DNA from: Bacteroidota bacterium
GTDB lineage: Bacteria > Bacteroidota > Bacteroidia > CAILMK01 > JACPUW01
Direction: 5' to 3'
Assembly (NCBI GenBank): GCA_020437725.1
Contig: JAGQWA010000004.1
Span: 1 to 33,213, forward strand
Length of the DNA stretch: 33,213 nt
The position numbers and the translations under genes were made by a program. Below, one piece after another: positions 8,410-16,499 of the stretch (position 1 is its first letter; the number at the start of each line of letters is the position of its first letter). A model generated the notes under the pieces. That model worked only from the letters and a program-made list of their open reading frames with translations. It searched no databases and was not told the origin of the DNA.

Positions 8410-9060
8410 TTAAAGAGGCATAATCCACGGGTTATGCCTTTTTTCGTGTCCAATGGTAGTGTTCTGCATATGTCCTGCATATACTATTGTTTCATTGGGT
8501 AAAGTATAAAGTTTGGCCCGTATGCTTTTCTCGAGCACCTTAAAATTACCATCTGGTAAATCGGTTCTGCCTATACTTTCATAAAAGAGCACGTCTCCAC
8601 TAATTACAAAACCAAAATTTCTATTGTAAAAGGCCAAATGTCCGTTAGAATGTCCGGGCACAAATAGTGTTTCTAATTCGAACTCACCTAAAAATTCTGG
8701 TAAACTATTCATATTAAAATACACGGGCTGAATAACGGCTTCACTTGGGTTTAGCTTAAAACCAAACATTGATGCCTGTAGTGCAAAATTGTCAATATTC
8801 CATTTTTCTAATTCATGGCAGAATAGATCAATGTCATAAGCCAATTTGGTTTTATTTACGCCAAGAATATGGTCAATATGGCAATGAGTATTTAGAATAG
8901 CGATGGGTTCAAGTTGTTGTTTTTCAATAAATTGAAATAGCTCGTCGCATTCATGATCATCTTGCATGCCGGGGTCAATAATTAAGCATTTCTGCTCTTT
9001 ATTTACCAACAGATAGGTGTTTTCTTGGAAAGGATTAAAAGTGAACTTATGTACTTTCAT
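8410..9060 (-). CDS. MBL-fold hydrolase (glyoxalase II-like)
   Basis: A 216-residue cytoplasmic metallo-beta-lactamase-fold protein. The metal motif HxHxDH is complete in THCHIDH (H59, H61, D63, H64). The later ligands appear in GHSNGHLAFY, SGDVLF and AGHMQNTTIGHEKRHNPW. The pattern GRTDLPDG and the ending TTIGHEK...NPW belong to the small thioester-hydrolase-like group often annotated as MBL-fold metallohydrolase. The usual GHG of the C-terminal motif is GHM here, a minor change. The substrate cannot be told from sequence; glyoxalase II activity is only one option. It is separated from the lipoprotein gene upstream by a terminator. Confidence 0.88.
   Translation of the reverse strand: MKVHKFTFNPFQENTYLLVNKEQKCLIIDPGMQDDHECDELFQFIEKQQLEPIAILNTHCHIDHILGVNKTKLAYDIDLFCHELEKWNIDNFALQASMFGFKLNPSEAVIQPVYFNMNSLPEFLGEFELETLFVPGHSNGHLAFYNRNFGFVISGDVLFYESIGRTDLPDGNFKVLEKSIRAKLYTLPNETIVYAGHMQNTTIGHEKRHNPWIMPL
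8412..8444 (+). terminator. Intrinsic terminator after DUF6089 cluster
   Basis: GGCATAA at 8417-8423 pairs with TTATGCC at 8432-8438 around an 8-base loop. The stem extends outward through A/T pairs, and a T run at 8439-8444 follows. It lies inside the last codons of the convergent hydrolase gene, so one sequence serves as coding end and terminator. Confidence 0.7.
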
Positions 9061-9063
9061 GGC

Positions 9064-9095
9064 AAAAAAAATCCGGACAATTGCTTGCCCGGATT
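9064..9095 (-). terminator. Intrinsic terminator after the lipoprotein gene
   Basis: AATCCGG at 9070-9076 pairs with CCGGATT at 9089-9095. Read on the minus strand, the stem is followed by a T run (A run at 9064-9070 on the plus strand). It lies about 20 bases beyond the stop of the lipoprotein gene and just before the hydrolase start. Confidence 0.75.
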
Positions 9096-9114
9096 AGATT
9101 ATTATTGGGTTTTA

Positions 9115-9783
9115 TTACTTTCTAAAAGTGGCAACTACGTTGCTAATAACGGTAATTTCAGTAGCGCCGGCCAAGTCTGAGCTTTCAAAATAGTTGGTAG
9201 AATAATTCTGCTCAAGTTTAAGTTGATCAGCTTTTAAGGCAACTACATTAAAATCTCCCAAAATAAGTGGGTTAGAAAAATCAGAGCTGTTTTCATCGTT
9301 ATTACTGCTCGATGAAGTAAAATTAATAGCAGCCTTATTCTTTTTGCTATTGCCCCAAATCCATTGTCCTGTAACCTTGTTTTTGAAGTTTAATATTTCG
9401 CCTCTTATGTTGAATTCAACAGAATCTTTTGATGAATAAGTGCCATCAGCATTTATGGTAAGGGTAACATCACTAGAGATTAGCGGGCGAGTTTGGTTGT
9501 TAGTTTCAGCACCATTAAGCATCGTAACGTCTACCACCGAACCTGGATCGTCTTTAGAAAAGCTATATGTTCTGGTGCTCTTTACCCTGCTTTCAGCCCC
9601 TTGAGGCGTTCTGTTTAGAGTAATGGTTTCTTTGGTAATTTGAACGTTATCAAGAAGCCATTCGCCTTGAATTCTGTTGTCACGAGATTTAAAAGATAAG
9701 AATGGGTCTTCTTCGCCTTTTTTACAGCTGTTAAAAGCAAGCACTGCGCCTGCAAGAGCCATAATTGAAAGAAATTTTTTCAT
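9115..9783 (-). CDS. Lipocalin-like lipoprotein
   Basis: About 222 residues. A lipoprotein signal peptide ends with the lipobox FNSC, followed by KKGEED, a charged spacer typical of exported Bacteroidota lipoproteins. The mature part begins RIQGEWLLDNVQIT and later has the VTGQWIWGNS repeat-like element, which resembles the G-x-W of lipocalin-like domains; this family call is tentative. ATG at 9783 (MKKFLS) is chosen over ATG at 9792 because it gives the standard signal peptide. It lies 33 bases after the citrate synthase stop on the same strand, so it may be cotranscribed, though a TATATTCG element at 9805-9812 could provide its own start. Function unknown. Confidence 0.75.
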   Translation of the reverse strand: MKKFLSIMALAGAVLAFNSCKKGEEDPFLSFKSRDNRIQGEWLLDNVQITKETITLNRTPQGAESRVKSTRTYSFSKDDPGSVVDVTMLNGAETNNQTRPLISSDVTLTINADGTYSSKDSVEFNIRGEILNFKNKVTGQWIWGNSKKNKAAINFTSSSSNNDENSSDFSNPLILGDFNVVALKADQLKLEQNYSTNYFESSDLAGATEITVISNVVATFRK

Positions 9784-9816
9784 GTTGGTCATTTGTTAAA
9801 GTTTCGAATATAACCC

Positions 9817-11130
9817 TTAGGCATTTACAGAGTTAATTCTGTTCATAATTGCCTCTGAAGTAAATGATTTAGGTCTTTCTAAAGGTAAACCTAGGTATCT
9901 ATCCCAAATGAGCGATGCAAGCACGCCTAAAGCACGAGAAACACCAAACAAAACAGTATAAAAATCATACTCTTCAAAATTGTAATGAAGCAGTAAACAG
10001 CCTGAATGTGCATCAACATTTGGCCAAGGGTTTTTAACCTTGCCAGTAGCGGCTAAAATTTCAGGAACAATATCGTACATATTTGAAACTACTCCAAAGA
10101 GTTCATCGTTTGGCAAGTGCTTAAGGGCAAACTCTCTTTGAGCCATATATCGCGGGTCAGTTTTTCTTAAAACAGCATGGCCAAATCCTGGAACTACCCT
10201 TCCGCTATCTAACGTTTTTTGGCAATAAGTTTTAATTTCTTCTGCAGTAGGATTCTTGGTGCCAAGTTCATCAAGCATGCCAAAAATCCATCTAATAACT
10301 TCTTGATTTGCTAGGCCATGTAAAGGACCAGCCAAACCATTCATGGCTGCAGAAAATGATAAATACGGATCACTTAATGCAGAGCCTACAAGTTTTGTAG
10401 CATGGGCTGATACGTTGCCTCCTTCGTGATCTACGTGTATGGTTAGGTACAAGCGCATTAACCTTTTAAAGCCATCGCTGCTGTAGCCCAACATATGTGC
10501 AAAATTGCCTGCCCAATCAAGCGATTTATCAGCCGCTATATGGTTGCCCCCGTGGTATTTTCTCCTATAAATGTAGGCAGCCAAGGCTGGTAGTTTGGCA
10601 ACAAGTTCCATCACATCTTCAAACGTGTATTTCCAATATTCTGTTTTAGAAACACCATTTGTATAAGCCTCCGCAAACTTTGAGTCTTTTTGAAGACTTA
10701 AAATACCCATGCTAAATTGGGTCATTGGGTGTGTTTCTACAGGAATAGCATCAATTACATCTTTTGCATATTGAGGTAAATCACCATTTTCTACCCAAGC
10801 TTTTGAAAGCATTTTAACGTCATCTTCGGTAGGCAGTTCGTTGAAAAGCATTAAATAGAAGATTCCTTCTGGCAAGGGTTCATCACCGCCTTCAGCCTTT
10901 GGAAGTTTATCTCTTAACTCAGGTATTGAATAACCTCTAAACCTAATTCCTTCTACTGGATCTAAGGCAGATGTTTCGCACATTAAAGCTTGAATTCCCT
11001 TCATTCCGGTTAATACCTGACCAAGAGTATATTCTCCTAAAACAAAGTCGGCATGCTCTTTTTTAAGCGTTGCAAATCTTTCTTTAGTGGCCTGTGCTTT
11101 TTCTTCAAATTTTGCAAAGAGTGCTTCCAT
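9817..11130 (-). CDS. gltA: Citrate synthase, eukaryotic (mitochondrial) type
   Basis: Condenses acetyl-CoA and oxaloacetate to citrate, the entry step of the TCA cycle. All 437 residues read like the animal mitochondrial enzyme rather than the usual bacterial hexameric GltA. Stretches such as LDPVEGIRFRGYSIPE, DHEGGNVSAHATKLVGSAL, MNGLAGPLHGLANQEV and FGVSRALGVLASLIWDR are near-identical to the pig protein as I remember it. The catalytic residues are present: H271 (GPLHGLAN), H318 (GFGHAVLRKTDPRY) and D373 (NVDAHSG), matching pig H274, H320 and D375. No organelle leader is present. A TAnnTTTG box lies about 50 bases upstream. Confidence 0.95.
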   Translation of the reverse strand: MEALFAKFEEKAQATKERFATLKKEHADFVLGEYTLGQVLTGMKGIQALMCETSALDPVEGIRFRGYSIPELRDKLPKAEGGDEPLPEGIFYLMLFNELPTEDDVKMLSKAWVENGDLPQYAKDVIDAIPVETHPMTQFSMGILSLQKDSKFAEAYTNGVSKTEYWKYTFEDVMELVAKLPALAAYIYRRKYHGGNHIAADKSLDWAGNFAHMLGYSSDGFKRLMRLYLTIHVDHEGGNVSAHATKLVGSALSDPYLSFSAAMNGLAGPLHGLANQEVIRWIFGMLDELGTKNPTAEEIKTYCQKTLDSGRVVPGFGHAVLRKTDPRYMAQREFALKHLPNDELFGVVSNMYDIVPEILAATGKVKNPWPNVDAHSGCLLLHYNFEEYDFYTVLFGVSRALGVLASLIWDRYLGLPLERPKSFTSEAIMNRINSVNA

Positions 11131-11179
11131 TCTAATCTTCTAAATTTTGCGTTTTTTTTGATGAACTTTAAATTGGGTG

Positions 11180-11187
11180 CAAAACTA
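11180..11187 (-). promoter_or_regulatory. Candidate -7 promoter box for citrate synthase
   Basis: On the minus strand the sequence reads TAGTTTTG, an exact TAnnTTTG match, 49 bases before the citrate synthase ATG and followed by CACCC. A TTTG lies upstream, but the gap of 14 bases is shorter than usual. Confidence 0.5.
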
Positions 11188-11338
11188 CTATTATTTACAA
11201 CCAAATTGTTGATAAACTCACGTATCAAAGATTACAACATTTAATTAGCCAATCTGTTCGCTTTATCTTAAACTATATCGCCTAATTCTTGTTCCAAAAC
11301 CTAATCGACTCGTAATATTGAGCAGTTTATTTTTAGGG

Positions 11339-12799
11339 ATGGAATTAAAATTATTAAACAGTAAACTTTTTCGTTGCGAAGCCTACATAGATGGCAAATG
11401 GATGGCTGAAATTGATGACAAACGATTTAATGTAGTTAACCCAGCCAACGGCAACCAAATTGGTAAAGTTTCAAACCATGGTGCCGACGGAGCGCAAATG
11501 GCGGTTAATGCAGCAGAAAAAGCGCAAAAACCTTGGGCCGCTTTAACAGCTGGCCAAAGAGCAGGGTTTTTGAGAAAATGGTATGAATTAATGGTTGAAA
11601 ACGCCAGCGATTTGGCGCAGATATTAACATTAGAACAGGGTAAGCCCTTGGCCGAAGCAAAGGGCGAAATCTTATACGGTGCATCTTTTGTAGAATGGTT
11701 TGCAGAAGAGGCTAAAAGAACGTATGGCGATGTTATTCCATCTCATGGAGTTGACAAAAGAATTGTAGTAATTAAACAACCTATAGGGGTTGTTGCTGCA
11801 ATTACCCCGTGGAATTTTCCCAACGCGATGATTACCAGAAAAGTGGCGCCGGCTTTGGCGGCAGGATGCACAGTTGTGGTAAAACCCAGCGAAGAAACCC
11901 CACTTTCGGCCTTGGCTTTGGCTGTTTTGGCACACGAGGCCGGTATTCCAGCAGGAGTTTTTAATGTAGTAACGGGTTTAGATGCTAAAGCCATTGGCGG
12001 TGTTTTTACCCAAAGTGCTGTGGTAAGAAAACTTTCTTTTACAGGCTCTACGCCTGTAGGTAAAATTTTAATGAAACAATGTGCTGATACGGTGAAAAAA
12101 GTATCGCTAGAACTGGGTGGAAATGCACCTTTCATTGTTTTTGATGATGCTGATATTGATGCTGCCGTAAAAGGTGCCATTGCTTCTAAGTACCGCAATG
12201 CAGGGCAAACCTGTGTTTGTGCAAACAGATTAATGGTGCAAGACGGAGTTTATGATAAGTTTACGCAGAAATATGCCGCTGAAGTTGCCAAGCTTAAAGT
12301 GGGCGTTGGTACCGAAAGTGGAGTTGAAATTGGCCCGCTAATTAATAAAGCAGCCATGGAAAAGGTTGAGCGCATAGTGGCCGATGCCATTGAAAAAGGA
12401 GCAACTGCGCTTACCGGTGGTCATAAAAACGAGCTCGGCGATAAATTCTACCAACCAACTGTTCTTACCAATGTAAACGAAAACATGGCATGTGCTACCG
12501 AAGAAATTTTTGGACCTGTTGCCCCTGTTTTTAAATTTAAAACTGAAGAAGAAGCAATAGAAATGGCCAATAATACTCCATTTGGTTTAGCATCATATTT
12601 TTATGCTCGCGATATAGGCCGAATTTGGCGAGTTGCAGAAGGGCTAGAGTACGGAATGGTGGGTATAAATGAAGGTATGATTTCTACTGCCGTGGCGCCA
12701 TTTGGCGGTATTAAAGAAAGCGGAACCGGACGTGAAGGTTCTAAATATGGAATGGATGATTTTCTAGAAATTAAGTACCTGTGCATGGGCGGACTTTAA
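11339..12799 (+). CDS. gabD: NAD(P)-dependent succinate-semialdehyde dehydrogenase-like enzyme
   Basis: Oxidises succinic semialdehyde to succinate, the last step of the GABA shunt, or a related aldehyde. The 486 residues fit the aldehyde dehydrogenase superfamily. Readable landmarks are the cofactor site TPWNFP (156-161) and KPSEETP, the turn FTGSTPVG, the general base E258 in LELGGN, and the nucleophile C292 in NAGQTCVCANR. The TCVC pair matches the redox-switch cysteines known in SSADH enzymes. Start ATG 11339 directly follows TTTAGGG, a weak purine-rich site; an in-frame TTG at 11318 is less likely. Substrate choice within the GabD group is inferred from overall resemblance. It diverges from citrate synthase and lies upstream of acyl-CoA dehydrogenase. 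Confidence 0.85.
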   Translation: MELKLLNSKLFRCEAYIDGKWMAEIDDKRFNVVNPANGNQIGKVSNHGADGAQMAVNAAEKAQKPWAALTAGQRAGFLRKWYELMVENASDLAQILTLEQGKPLAEAKGEILYGASFVEWFAEEAKRTYGDVIPSHGVDKRIVVIKQPIGVVAAITPWNFPNAMITRKVAPALAAGCTVVVKPSEETPLSALALAVLAHEAGIPAGVFNVVTGLDAKAIGGVFTQSAVVRKLSFTGSTPVGKILMKQCADTVKKVSLELGGNAPFIVFDDADIDAAVKGAIASKYRNAGQTCVCANRLMVQDGVYDKFTQKYAAEVAKLKVGVGTESGVEIGPLINKAAMEKVERIVADAIEKGATALTGGHKNELGDKFYQPTVLTNVNENMACATEEIFGPVAPVFKFKTEEEAIEMANNTPFGLASYFYARDIGRIWRVAEGLEYGMVGINEGMISTAVAPFGGIKESGTGREGSKYGMDDFLEIKYLCMGGL

Positions 12800-12843
12800 A
12801 TCTTAGAACAATCTTTAACTTTTAATTGTCTGAAAGCAAATAA

Positions 12844-12851
12844 TAAGTTTG
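12844..12851 (+). promoter_or_regulatory. Candidate -7 promoter box for acyl-CoA dehydrogenase
   Basis: TAAGTTTG matches TAnnTTTG exactly, 24 bases before the ATG, and is followed by CACACC. A TTG lies 15 bases upstream, slightly closer than the usual -33 spacing. Confidence 0.45.
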
Positions 12852-12875
12852 CACACCAAATTGTAAAAAAACATC

Positions 12876-14036
12876 ATGACTAAAGCACCTTATTACTTCG
12901 GATCTGATACAGAACAAATGGAAATGATTCGTTCAGCCGCCAGAGAGTTTGCTGAGCAACATATAAAGCCATTTGTAATGGAATGGGACGAAGCACAATA
13001 CTTTCCCAGAGATCTATTTAATAAAATGGGTGAGTATGGTTTTACAGGTGTATTAGTTCCAGAAGAGTATGGCGGCGCAGGGCTTAACTACCAAGCCTAC
13101 ATAACAATAATTGATGAGATAGCCCAAGTTTGCGGCTCAATTGGCTTATCAACCGCAGCACACAATTCACTTTGCACAGGTCATATTTTGGCATTTGGTA
13201 ATGAAGAACAAAAGAAGAAATACTTGCCAAAGCTTGCAGCGGGCCAATTTCTTGGGGCCTGGGGTTTAACTGAGCCAAATACCGGTAGCGATGCTATGCG
13301 AATGAAATGCGTTGCCGAAAAAGACGGTGATTATTGGGTAATAAATGGCGCTAAGTGTTGGATTACCCACGGTATATCAGGCAATGTTGCCGTGGTTTTG
13401 GTTAGAACTGGTGAGTTATTAGATAGCCATGGTATTTCTGCTTTTGTGGTTGAACGTGGCACACCTGGTTTTTCAGCTGGCAAAAAAGAAAATAAGCTCG
13501 GCATGCGGGCTAGTGAAACAGCTGAAATGATTTTTGACAATTGCAGGGTTCATAAAAGCCAAATGCTTGGAAACGAAGGTGATGGGTTTATTCAAGCCAT
13601 GAAAATTCTTGATGGTGGAAGAATTTCTATAGCTGCGCTTAGTTTGGGAATTGCTAAAGGAGCCTACAAGGCAAGTTTAAAATATGCCAAAGAAAGAGAG
13701 CAATTTGGAAAGCCAATAGCACAGTTTCAGGGCATTGCTTTCAAATTGGCTGATATGGCCACCAAAATTGAAGCAAGCGAATTGCTTACTCGCCAATCTG
13801 GCTACATGAAGAATGCTGGAATGAACATGACAACTGAATCGGCCATTGCAAAATACCAAGCTTCAGAAACGGCGGTTGAAGTTTCTACCGATGCCATTCA
13901 AATTCATGGCGGATATGGCTACACCAAAGATTTTCCAGTAGAAAAGCACTATCGCGATTCTAAACTTTGCACCATTGGCGAAGGAACTTCAGAAATTCAG
14001 AAGTTGGTTATTTCAAGAAATATTCTTAAAGACTAA
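12876..14036 (+). CDS. Acyl-CoA dehydrogenase (short-chain type)
   Basis: FAD enzyme that makes the trans-2-enoyl-CoA in fatty-acid or branched amino-acid breakdown, passing electrons to ETF. The 386 residues match the family. Seen in order are the N-terminal helical domain, GAWGLTEPNTGSDAM (FAD and substrate contact), CWITHG, REQFGKPIAQFQGI, and QIHGGYGYTKDFPVEKHYRDSK. The catalytic base of the short-chain and butyryl type is E369 in IGEGTSEIQ. The exact chain length or substrate is not decided by these motifs. It has its own promoter-like box. Its end overlaps the convergent lipoprotein gene by 4 bases. An enoyl-CoA hydratase at 29429-30208 could act on its product. Confidence 0.92.
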   Translation: MTKAPYYFGSDTEQMEMIRSAAREFAEQHIKPFVMEWDEAQYFPRDLFNKMGEYGFTGVLVPEEYGGAGLNYQAYITIIDEIAQVCGSIGLSTAAHNSLCTGHILAFGNEEQKKKYLPKLAAGQFLGAWGLTEPNTGSDAMRMKCVAEKDGDYWVINGAKCWITHGISGNVAVVLVRTGELLDSHGISAFVVERGTPGFSAGKKENKLGMRASETAEMIFDNCRVHKSQMLGNEGDGFIQAMKILDGGRISIAALSLGIAKGAYKASLKYAKEREQFGKPIAQFQGIAFKLADMATKIEASELLTRQSGYMKNAGMNMTTESAIAKYQASETAVEVSTDAIQIHGGYGYTKDFPVEKHYRDSKLCTIGEGTSEIQKLVISRNILKD

Positions 14037-14506
14037 GGAAATTTTACGCTAAAGAAGCCTCTTGCAAGGTTATCTTCTTCATAGTCTGGAATTACTTCTT
14101 TAACCTTACCATTAAAATGGGCCCCTAGTACTTTGTCTTCCCACTTACTTACTTTAATGGTTCCCTGCACCATTTTAGAATATTTGTCAGGGGTTAAATA
14201 GTTTTCGGTATAAATTAACTGTACTCCATCAGCTGCCATGTCGCCAGTTAGGGTGTATTCTTTTACCTCTGGCGCACCTTTAAAAGTAATGTTTATAGTA
14301 ATAGGTAAATCGCTAGATTCTACCTTATAATTTCCGTTAGAAACACCGGTAAACAAGGTATTGCCTTCGGCCTTGTAGTTCTTTTGATTTATTTCAACAG
14401 CAAATGAAGCCGTAAACTCATCTGGTACTTCGGGTGTTTCGTCTTTTCCGCAAGAAAAAAATAATGAAGTGCCAAAAAGGAGAATTGAAAGCAAGGAGAT
14501 TCTCAT
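14033..14506 (-). CDS. Small lipoprotein, paralog A of a tandem pair
   Basis: A 157-residue exported lipoprotein. The signal peptide ends in the lipobox FFSC and is followed by GKDETPEVPDE, the acidic spacer. The mature part has no family I can name with confidence. It aligns by eye with the next gene at the lipobox (CGKDE-T/S-P), at PEVKEYTLTGDMA against PEIKKYDIASDFA, at GTIKV against GTLEV, at FNG, and at the C-terminal KFP against QFP. The two are therefore ancient tandem duplicates. It is the last gene of a minus-strand run and overlaps the acyl-CoA dehydrogenase end by 4 bases. Function unknown. Confidence 0.75.
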   Translation of the reverse strand: MRISLLSILLFGTSLFFSCGKDETPEVPDEFTASFAVEINQKNYKAEGNTLFTGVSNGNYKVESSDLPITINITFKGAPEVKEYTLTGDMAADGVQLIYTENYLTPDKYSKMVQGTIKVSKWEDKVLGAHFNGKVKEVIPDYEEDNLARGFFSVKFP

Positions 14507-14559
14507 TGAATGATTATTTGAAAAGCCAAAATAAATAAGCCCTTTGTTTTTTTGGTGTT

Positions 14560-15042
14560 TTAATCTGGAAATTGTGCTTTTAAAGTTCCGTTTTTAATTT
14601 GTGCAACCTTACTCGAATTTGTTATTCTTGGCGCGGTGCCATTAAACATACATTCAATTATACTGTTGTTGTATGAAATTACTTCTAGGGTTCCGTTATT
14701 TACTCTATGATTTGATCCGCTGTAAAGTTCATCTTCAAACCAATTTATTGAAACTTCGTTTAAAGCAAAATCGCTTGCAATATCATACTTTTTTATCTCT
14801 GGTTTGGCTGAGAAAATAATAGAAACTCTTTGGCCATTGCTTGATGCATTTATCTGGTACATTCCGCCTGAAATGGCAGTATTTACTTGAAATTTATCGG
14901 CTAAAAATGTGTCGTTGTTTATTATAGCAATTAATTCAATTGGTCTAATAGTTGGTTGTTGATCTGGTTCTTTAGGTGATTCATCTTTGCCGCAAGCAAA
15001 TAGCAAAAAAAAGAAAGAAAAGAGTAGGTAAAATGGTTTCAT
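14560..15042 (-). CDS. Small lipoprotein, paralog B of a tandem pair
   Basis: A 160-residue exported lipoprotein, homologous to the gene downstream. The signal peptide MKPFYLLFSFFFLLFAC ends at the lipobox Cys and is followed by GKDESPKEPDQQP. The start is ATG 15042; an upstream in-frame TTG at 15048 adds only two residues. It lies 14 bases after the DUF3820 gene and 53 bases before paralog A, so the four genes DUF3817 - DUF3820 - B - A probably form one operon. No function can be assigned. Confidence 0.75.
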   Translation of the reverse strand: MKPFYLLFSFFFLLFACGKDESPKEPDQQPTIRPIELIAIINNDTFLADKFQVNTAISGGMYQINASSNGQRVSIIFSAKPEIKKYDIASDFALNEVSINWFEDELYSGSNHRVNNGTLEVISYNNSIIECMFNGTAPRITNSSKVAQIKNGTLKAQFPD

Positions 15043-15056
15043 GCCCAAAATGTTAA

Positions 15057-15293
15057 TTAGTTGCGTTTTGGTCTTAAAGGGGCTATTAATTCTGTAAGAC
15101 CATTTTGTTTAATCTCAAAAATAGTAGCCATTAGCATACCTAGTTTTCCTTGCGGAAAACCCTTAGCTGCAAACCACTCTAAGTAATAAATAGGCAAATC
15201 GGCAATTAAAACTCCCTCGTGTTTTCCAAAGGGCATTTTGGTTGTAAATAGCTCTTTTAGAATTTCAGGATTTGGTGCATTGGCTGGTTCCAT
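15057..15293 (-). CDS. DUF3820 family protein
   Basis: A 78-residue soluble protein. The stretch MPFGKHEGVLIADLPIYYLEW and then FAAKGFPQGKLGMLMATIFEIKQNGL is the DUF3820 core over nearly its whole length. The function of the family is not known to me. It starts 1 base after the DUF3817 stop and is followed within 14 bases by a lipoprotein gene, so it is in an operon. Confidence 0.85.
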   Translation of the reverse strand: MEPANAPNPEILKELFTTKMPFGKHEGVLIADLPIYYLEWFAAKGFPQGKLGMLMATIFEIKQNGLTELIAPLRPKRN

Positions 15294-15294
15294 C

Positions 15295-15576
15295 TTAACT
15301 CAATTCAGTTCTAAGTCGTTTGTCGAACCAAAACGTGCCAAAAGGAATAATTGAAGCTGCAAACCCATAAGCAAATTCCTTCCACGAAAAATGTAGTTCT
15401 TGTTTTAGGTTAAATAGAAAGAAAACGTAAGCTATGAACAAAACACCATGAAACATGCCTACGTATCTAACCATGGCAGGCATATCCATTAAATGCTTTA
15501 GTGGCATGGCAATAAACATTAGCAGAATTAGGCTTATTCCTTCAAGAAAGGCAATGATTCTAAAGGTTTTAATCAT
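15295..15576 (-). CDS. DUF3817 family membrane protein
   Basis: A 93-residue inner-membrane protein with three hydrophobic segments (about 5-25, 37-57, 68-82). The pattern FLEGISLILLMF, MPAMVRYVGMFHGVLFIAYV and FGTFWFDKRL is that of DUF3817. Family function is unknown. It is the first gene of a four-gene minus-strand run. The downstream DUF3820 gene begins one base after its stop. Confidence 0.88.
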   Translation of the reverse strand: MIKTFRIIAFLEGISLILLMFIAMPLKHLMDMPAMVRYVGMFHGVLFIAYVFFLFNLKQELHFSWKEFAYGFAASIIPFGTFWFDKRLRTELS

Positions 15577-15640
15577 TTGGAAATGAAATTTTACGCAATT
15601 AAATATGCTTTTAATAGTGGCACTTTGTTGAATATCAAAC

Positions 15641-16432
15641 TCACTTTTTGGCAGTAATTGAGTAAACTAACGGGAGCATGTTTCCATGCTTTTTGGGTCT
15701 AAATCTTCTCGGTTCATTTTCGGTTGATGGACCAAAAATATCGTAGGGCGAATAGTCATACTCTTGCAAATGGTCTATTGTTAAACCTGCATTTAGTAGG
15801 GCAGTGGTTACTTCGCCTATGCTGTGGTTCCAACCAACCGACTCGAGATTAATCTGTGCGTTTTCATCGGCATAGGTGGCCGATTCAGTTTCAATTATGG
15901 GTTCTGAATTAAAATAGCAGTACTTCACTTTTTCTAGGGCTTCATCAAACATCCAAACTACAGGGTGAAATTCAACAAACACAAGTTTTCCGCCCGGTTT
16001 AAGGTATTTGGCAACCAAGCGTGCCCATTCGTTAATATCAGGCAACCAGCCAATGGTACCATAAGTGGTAAAAACAATATCGAACGGCTGTTTTAAATGG
16101 TTTTCGATATCATACACATTGCAGCACAAAAATTGGGCATTGGCCTTTGTTTGTTTCGTTAATTCATTCGCTTTTTCAATGGCTTTGTTTGAAAGATCTA
16201 CACCCGTGCAACTGGCACCCATTCTGGCCAGCGAAATAGTGTCTTGCCCAAAATGACATTGAAGATGCAAAAGACTCTTGCCGGCAATGTCGCCAAGAAG
16301 ACGTAATTCAATTTCTTGTAATGATGTTTCGCCATTTAAAAAACCTTTCATGTTGTAGAAATCAGAATCTACGTGAGCATTTACTCGCTCATTCCAAAGT
16401 TTTTTATTAATGGCTTCGTGTTTAGAGTCCAT
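15641..16432 (-). CDS. Class I SAM-dependent methyltransferase
   Basis: A 263-residue soluble protein. The SAM-binding motif I is LLHLQCHFGQDT at about 54-65, followed by LARMGASCTGVDLSNKAIEKA with the acidic Asp of motif II. Motif IV reads FDIVFTTYGTIGWLPDINEW, and PGGKLVFVEFHPV follows. The HLQCHFGQD variant instead of GxGxG is common in one Bacteroidota and Firmicutes group of unknown substrate. It is transcribed away from the toxin-antitoxin pair; the intergenic repeats at 16441-16492 lie just upstream of its start. Substrate unknown. Confidence 0.88.
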   Translation of the reverse strand: MDSKHEAINKKLWNERVNAHVDSDFYNMKGFLNGETSLQEIELRLLGDIAGKSLLHLQCHFGQDTISLARMGASCTGVDLSNKAIEKANELTKQTKANAQFLCCNVYDIENHLKQPFDIVFTTYGTIGWLPDINEWARLVAKYLKPGGKLVFVEFHPVVWMFDEALEKVKYCYFNSEPIIETESATYADENAQINLESVGWNHSIGEVTTALLNAGLTIDHLQEYDYSPYDIFGPSTENEPRRFRPKKHGNMLPLVYSITAKK

Positions 16433-16440
16433 GATAATAA

Positions 16441-16492
16441 TTTATACTAGACCAAATTATACGGATTAAATTTTTAACTTTACACGTATAAA
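16441..16492. promoter_or_regulatory. Candidate operator/promoter region of the toxin-antitoxin pair
   Basis: TTTATAC at 16441-16447 and ATTATAC at 16456-16462 are direct repeats 15 bases apart, and GTATAAA at 16486-16492 is their inverse complement. TAACTTTA at 16475-16482 differs from TAnnTTTG at one base and lies 18 bases before the antitoxin ATG. Placement fits autoregulation by the antitoxin; this is inference. Confidence 0.35.
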
Positions 16493-16499
16493 TGTGCTA

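Noticed and set aside
9115-9783. Lipoprotein as part of a polysaccharide utilisation locus
   Set aside because: No SusC/SusD-type or glycoside hydrolase genes are in the window.
11743-12198. Long minus-strand frame of 151 codons opposite the aldehyde dehydrogenase gene
   Set aside because: Lies wholly inside a gene with complete catalytic motifs; an antisense shadow without its own features.
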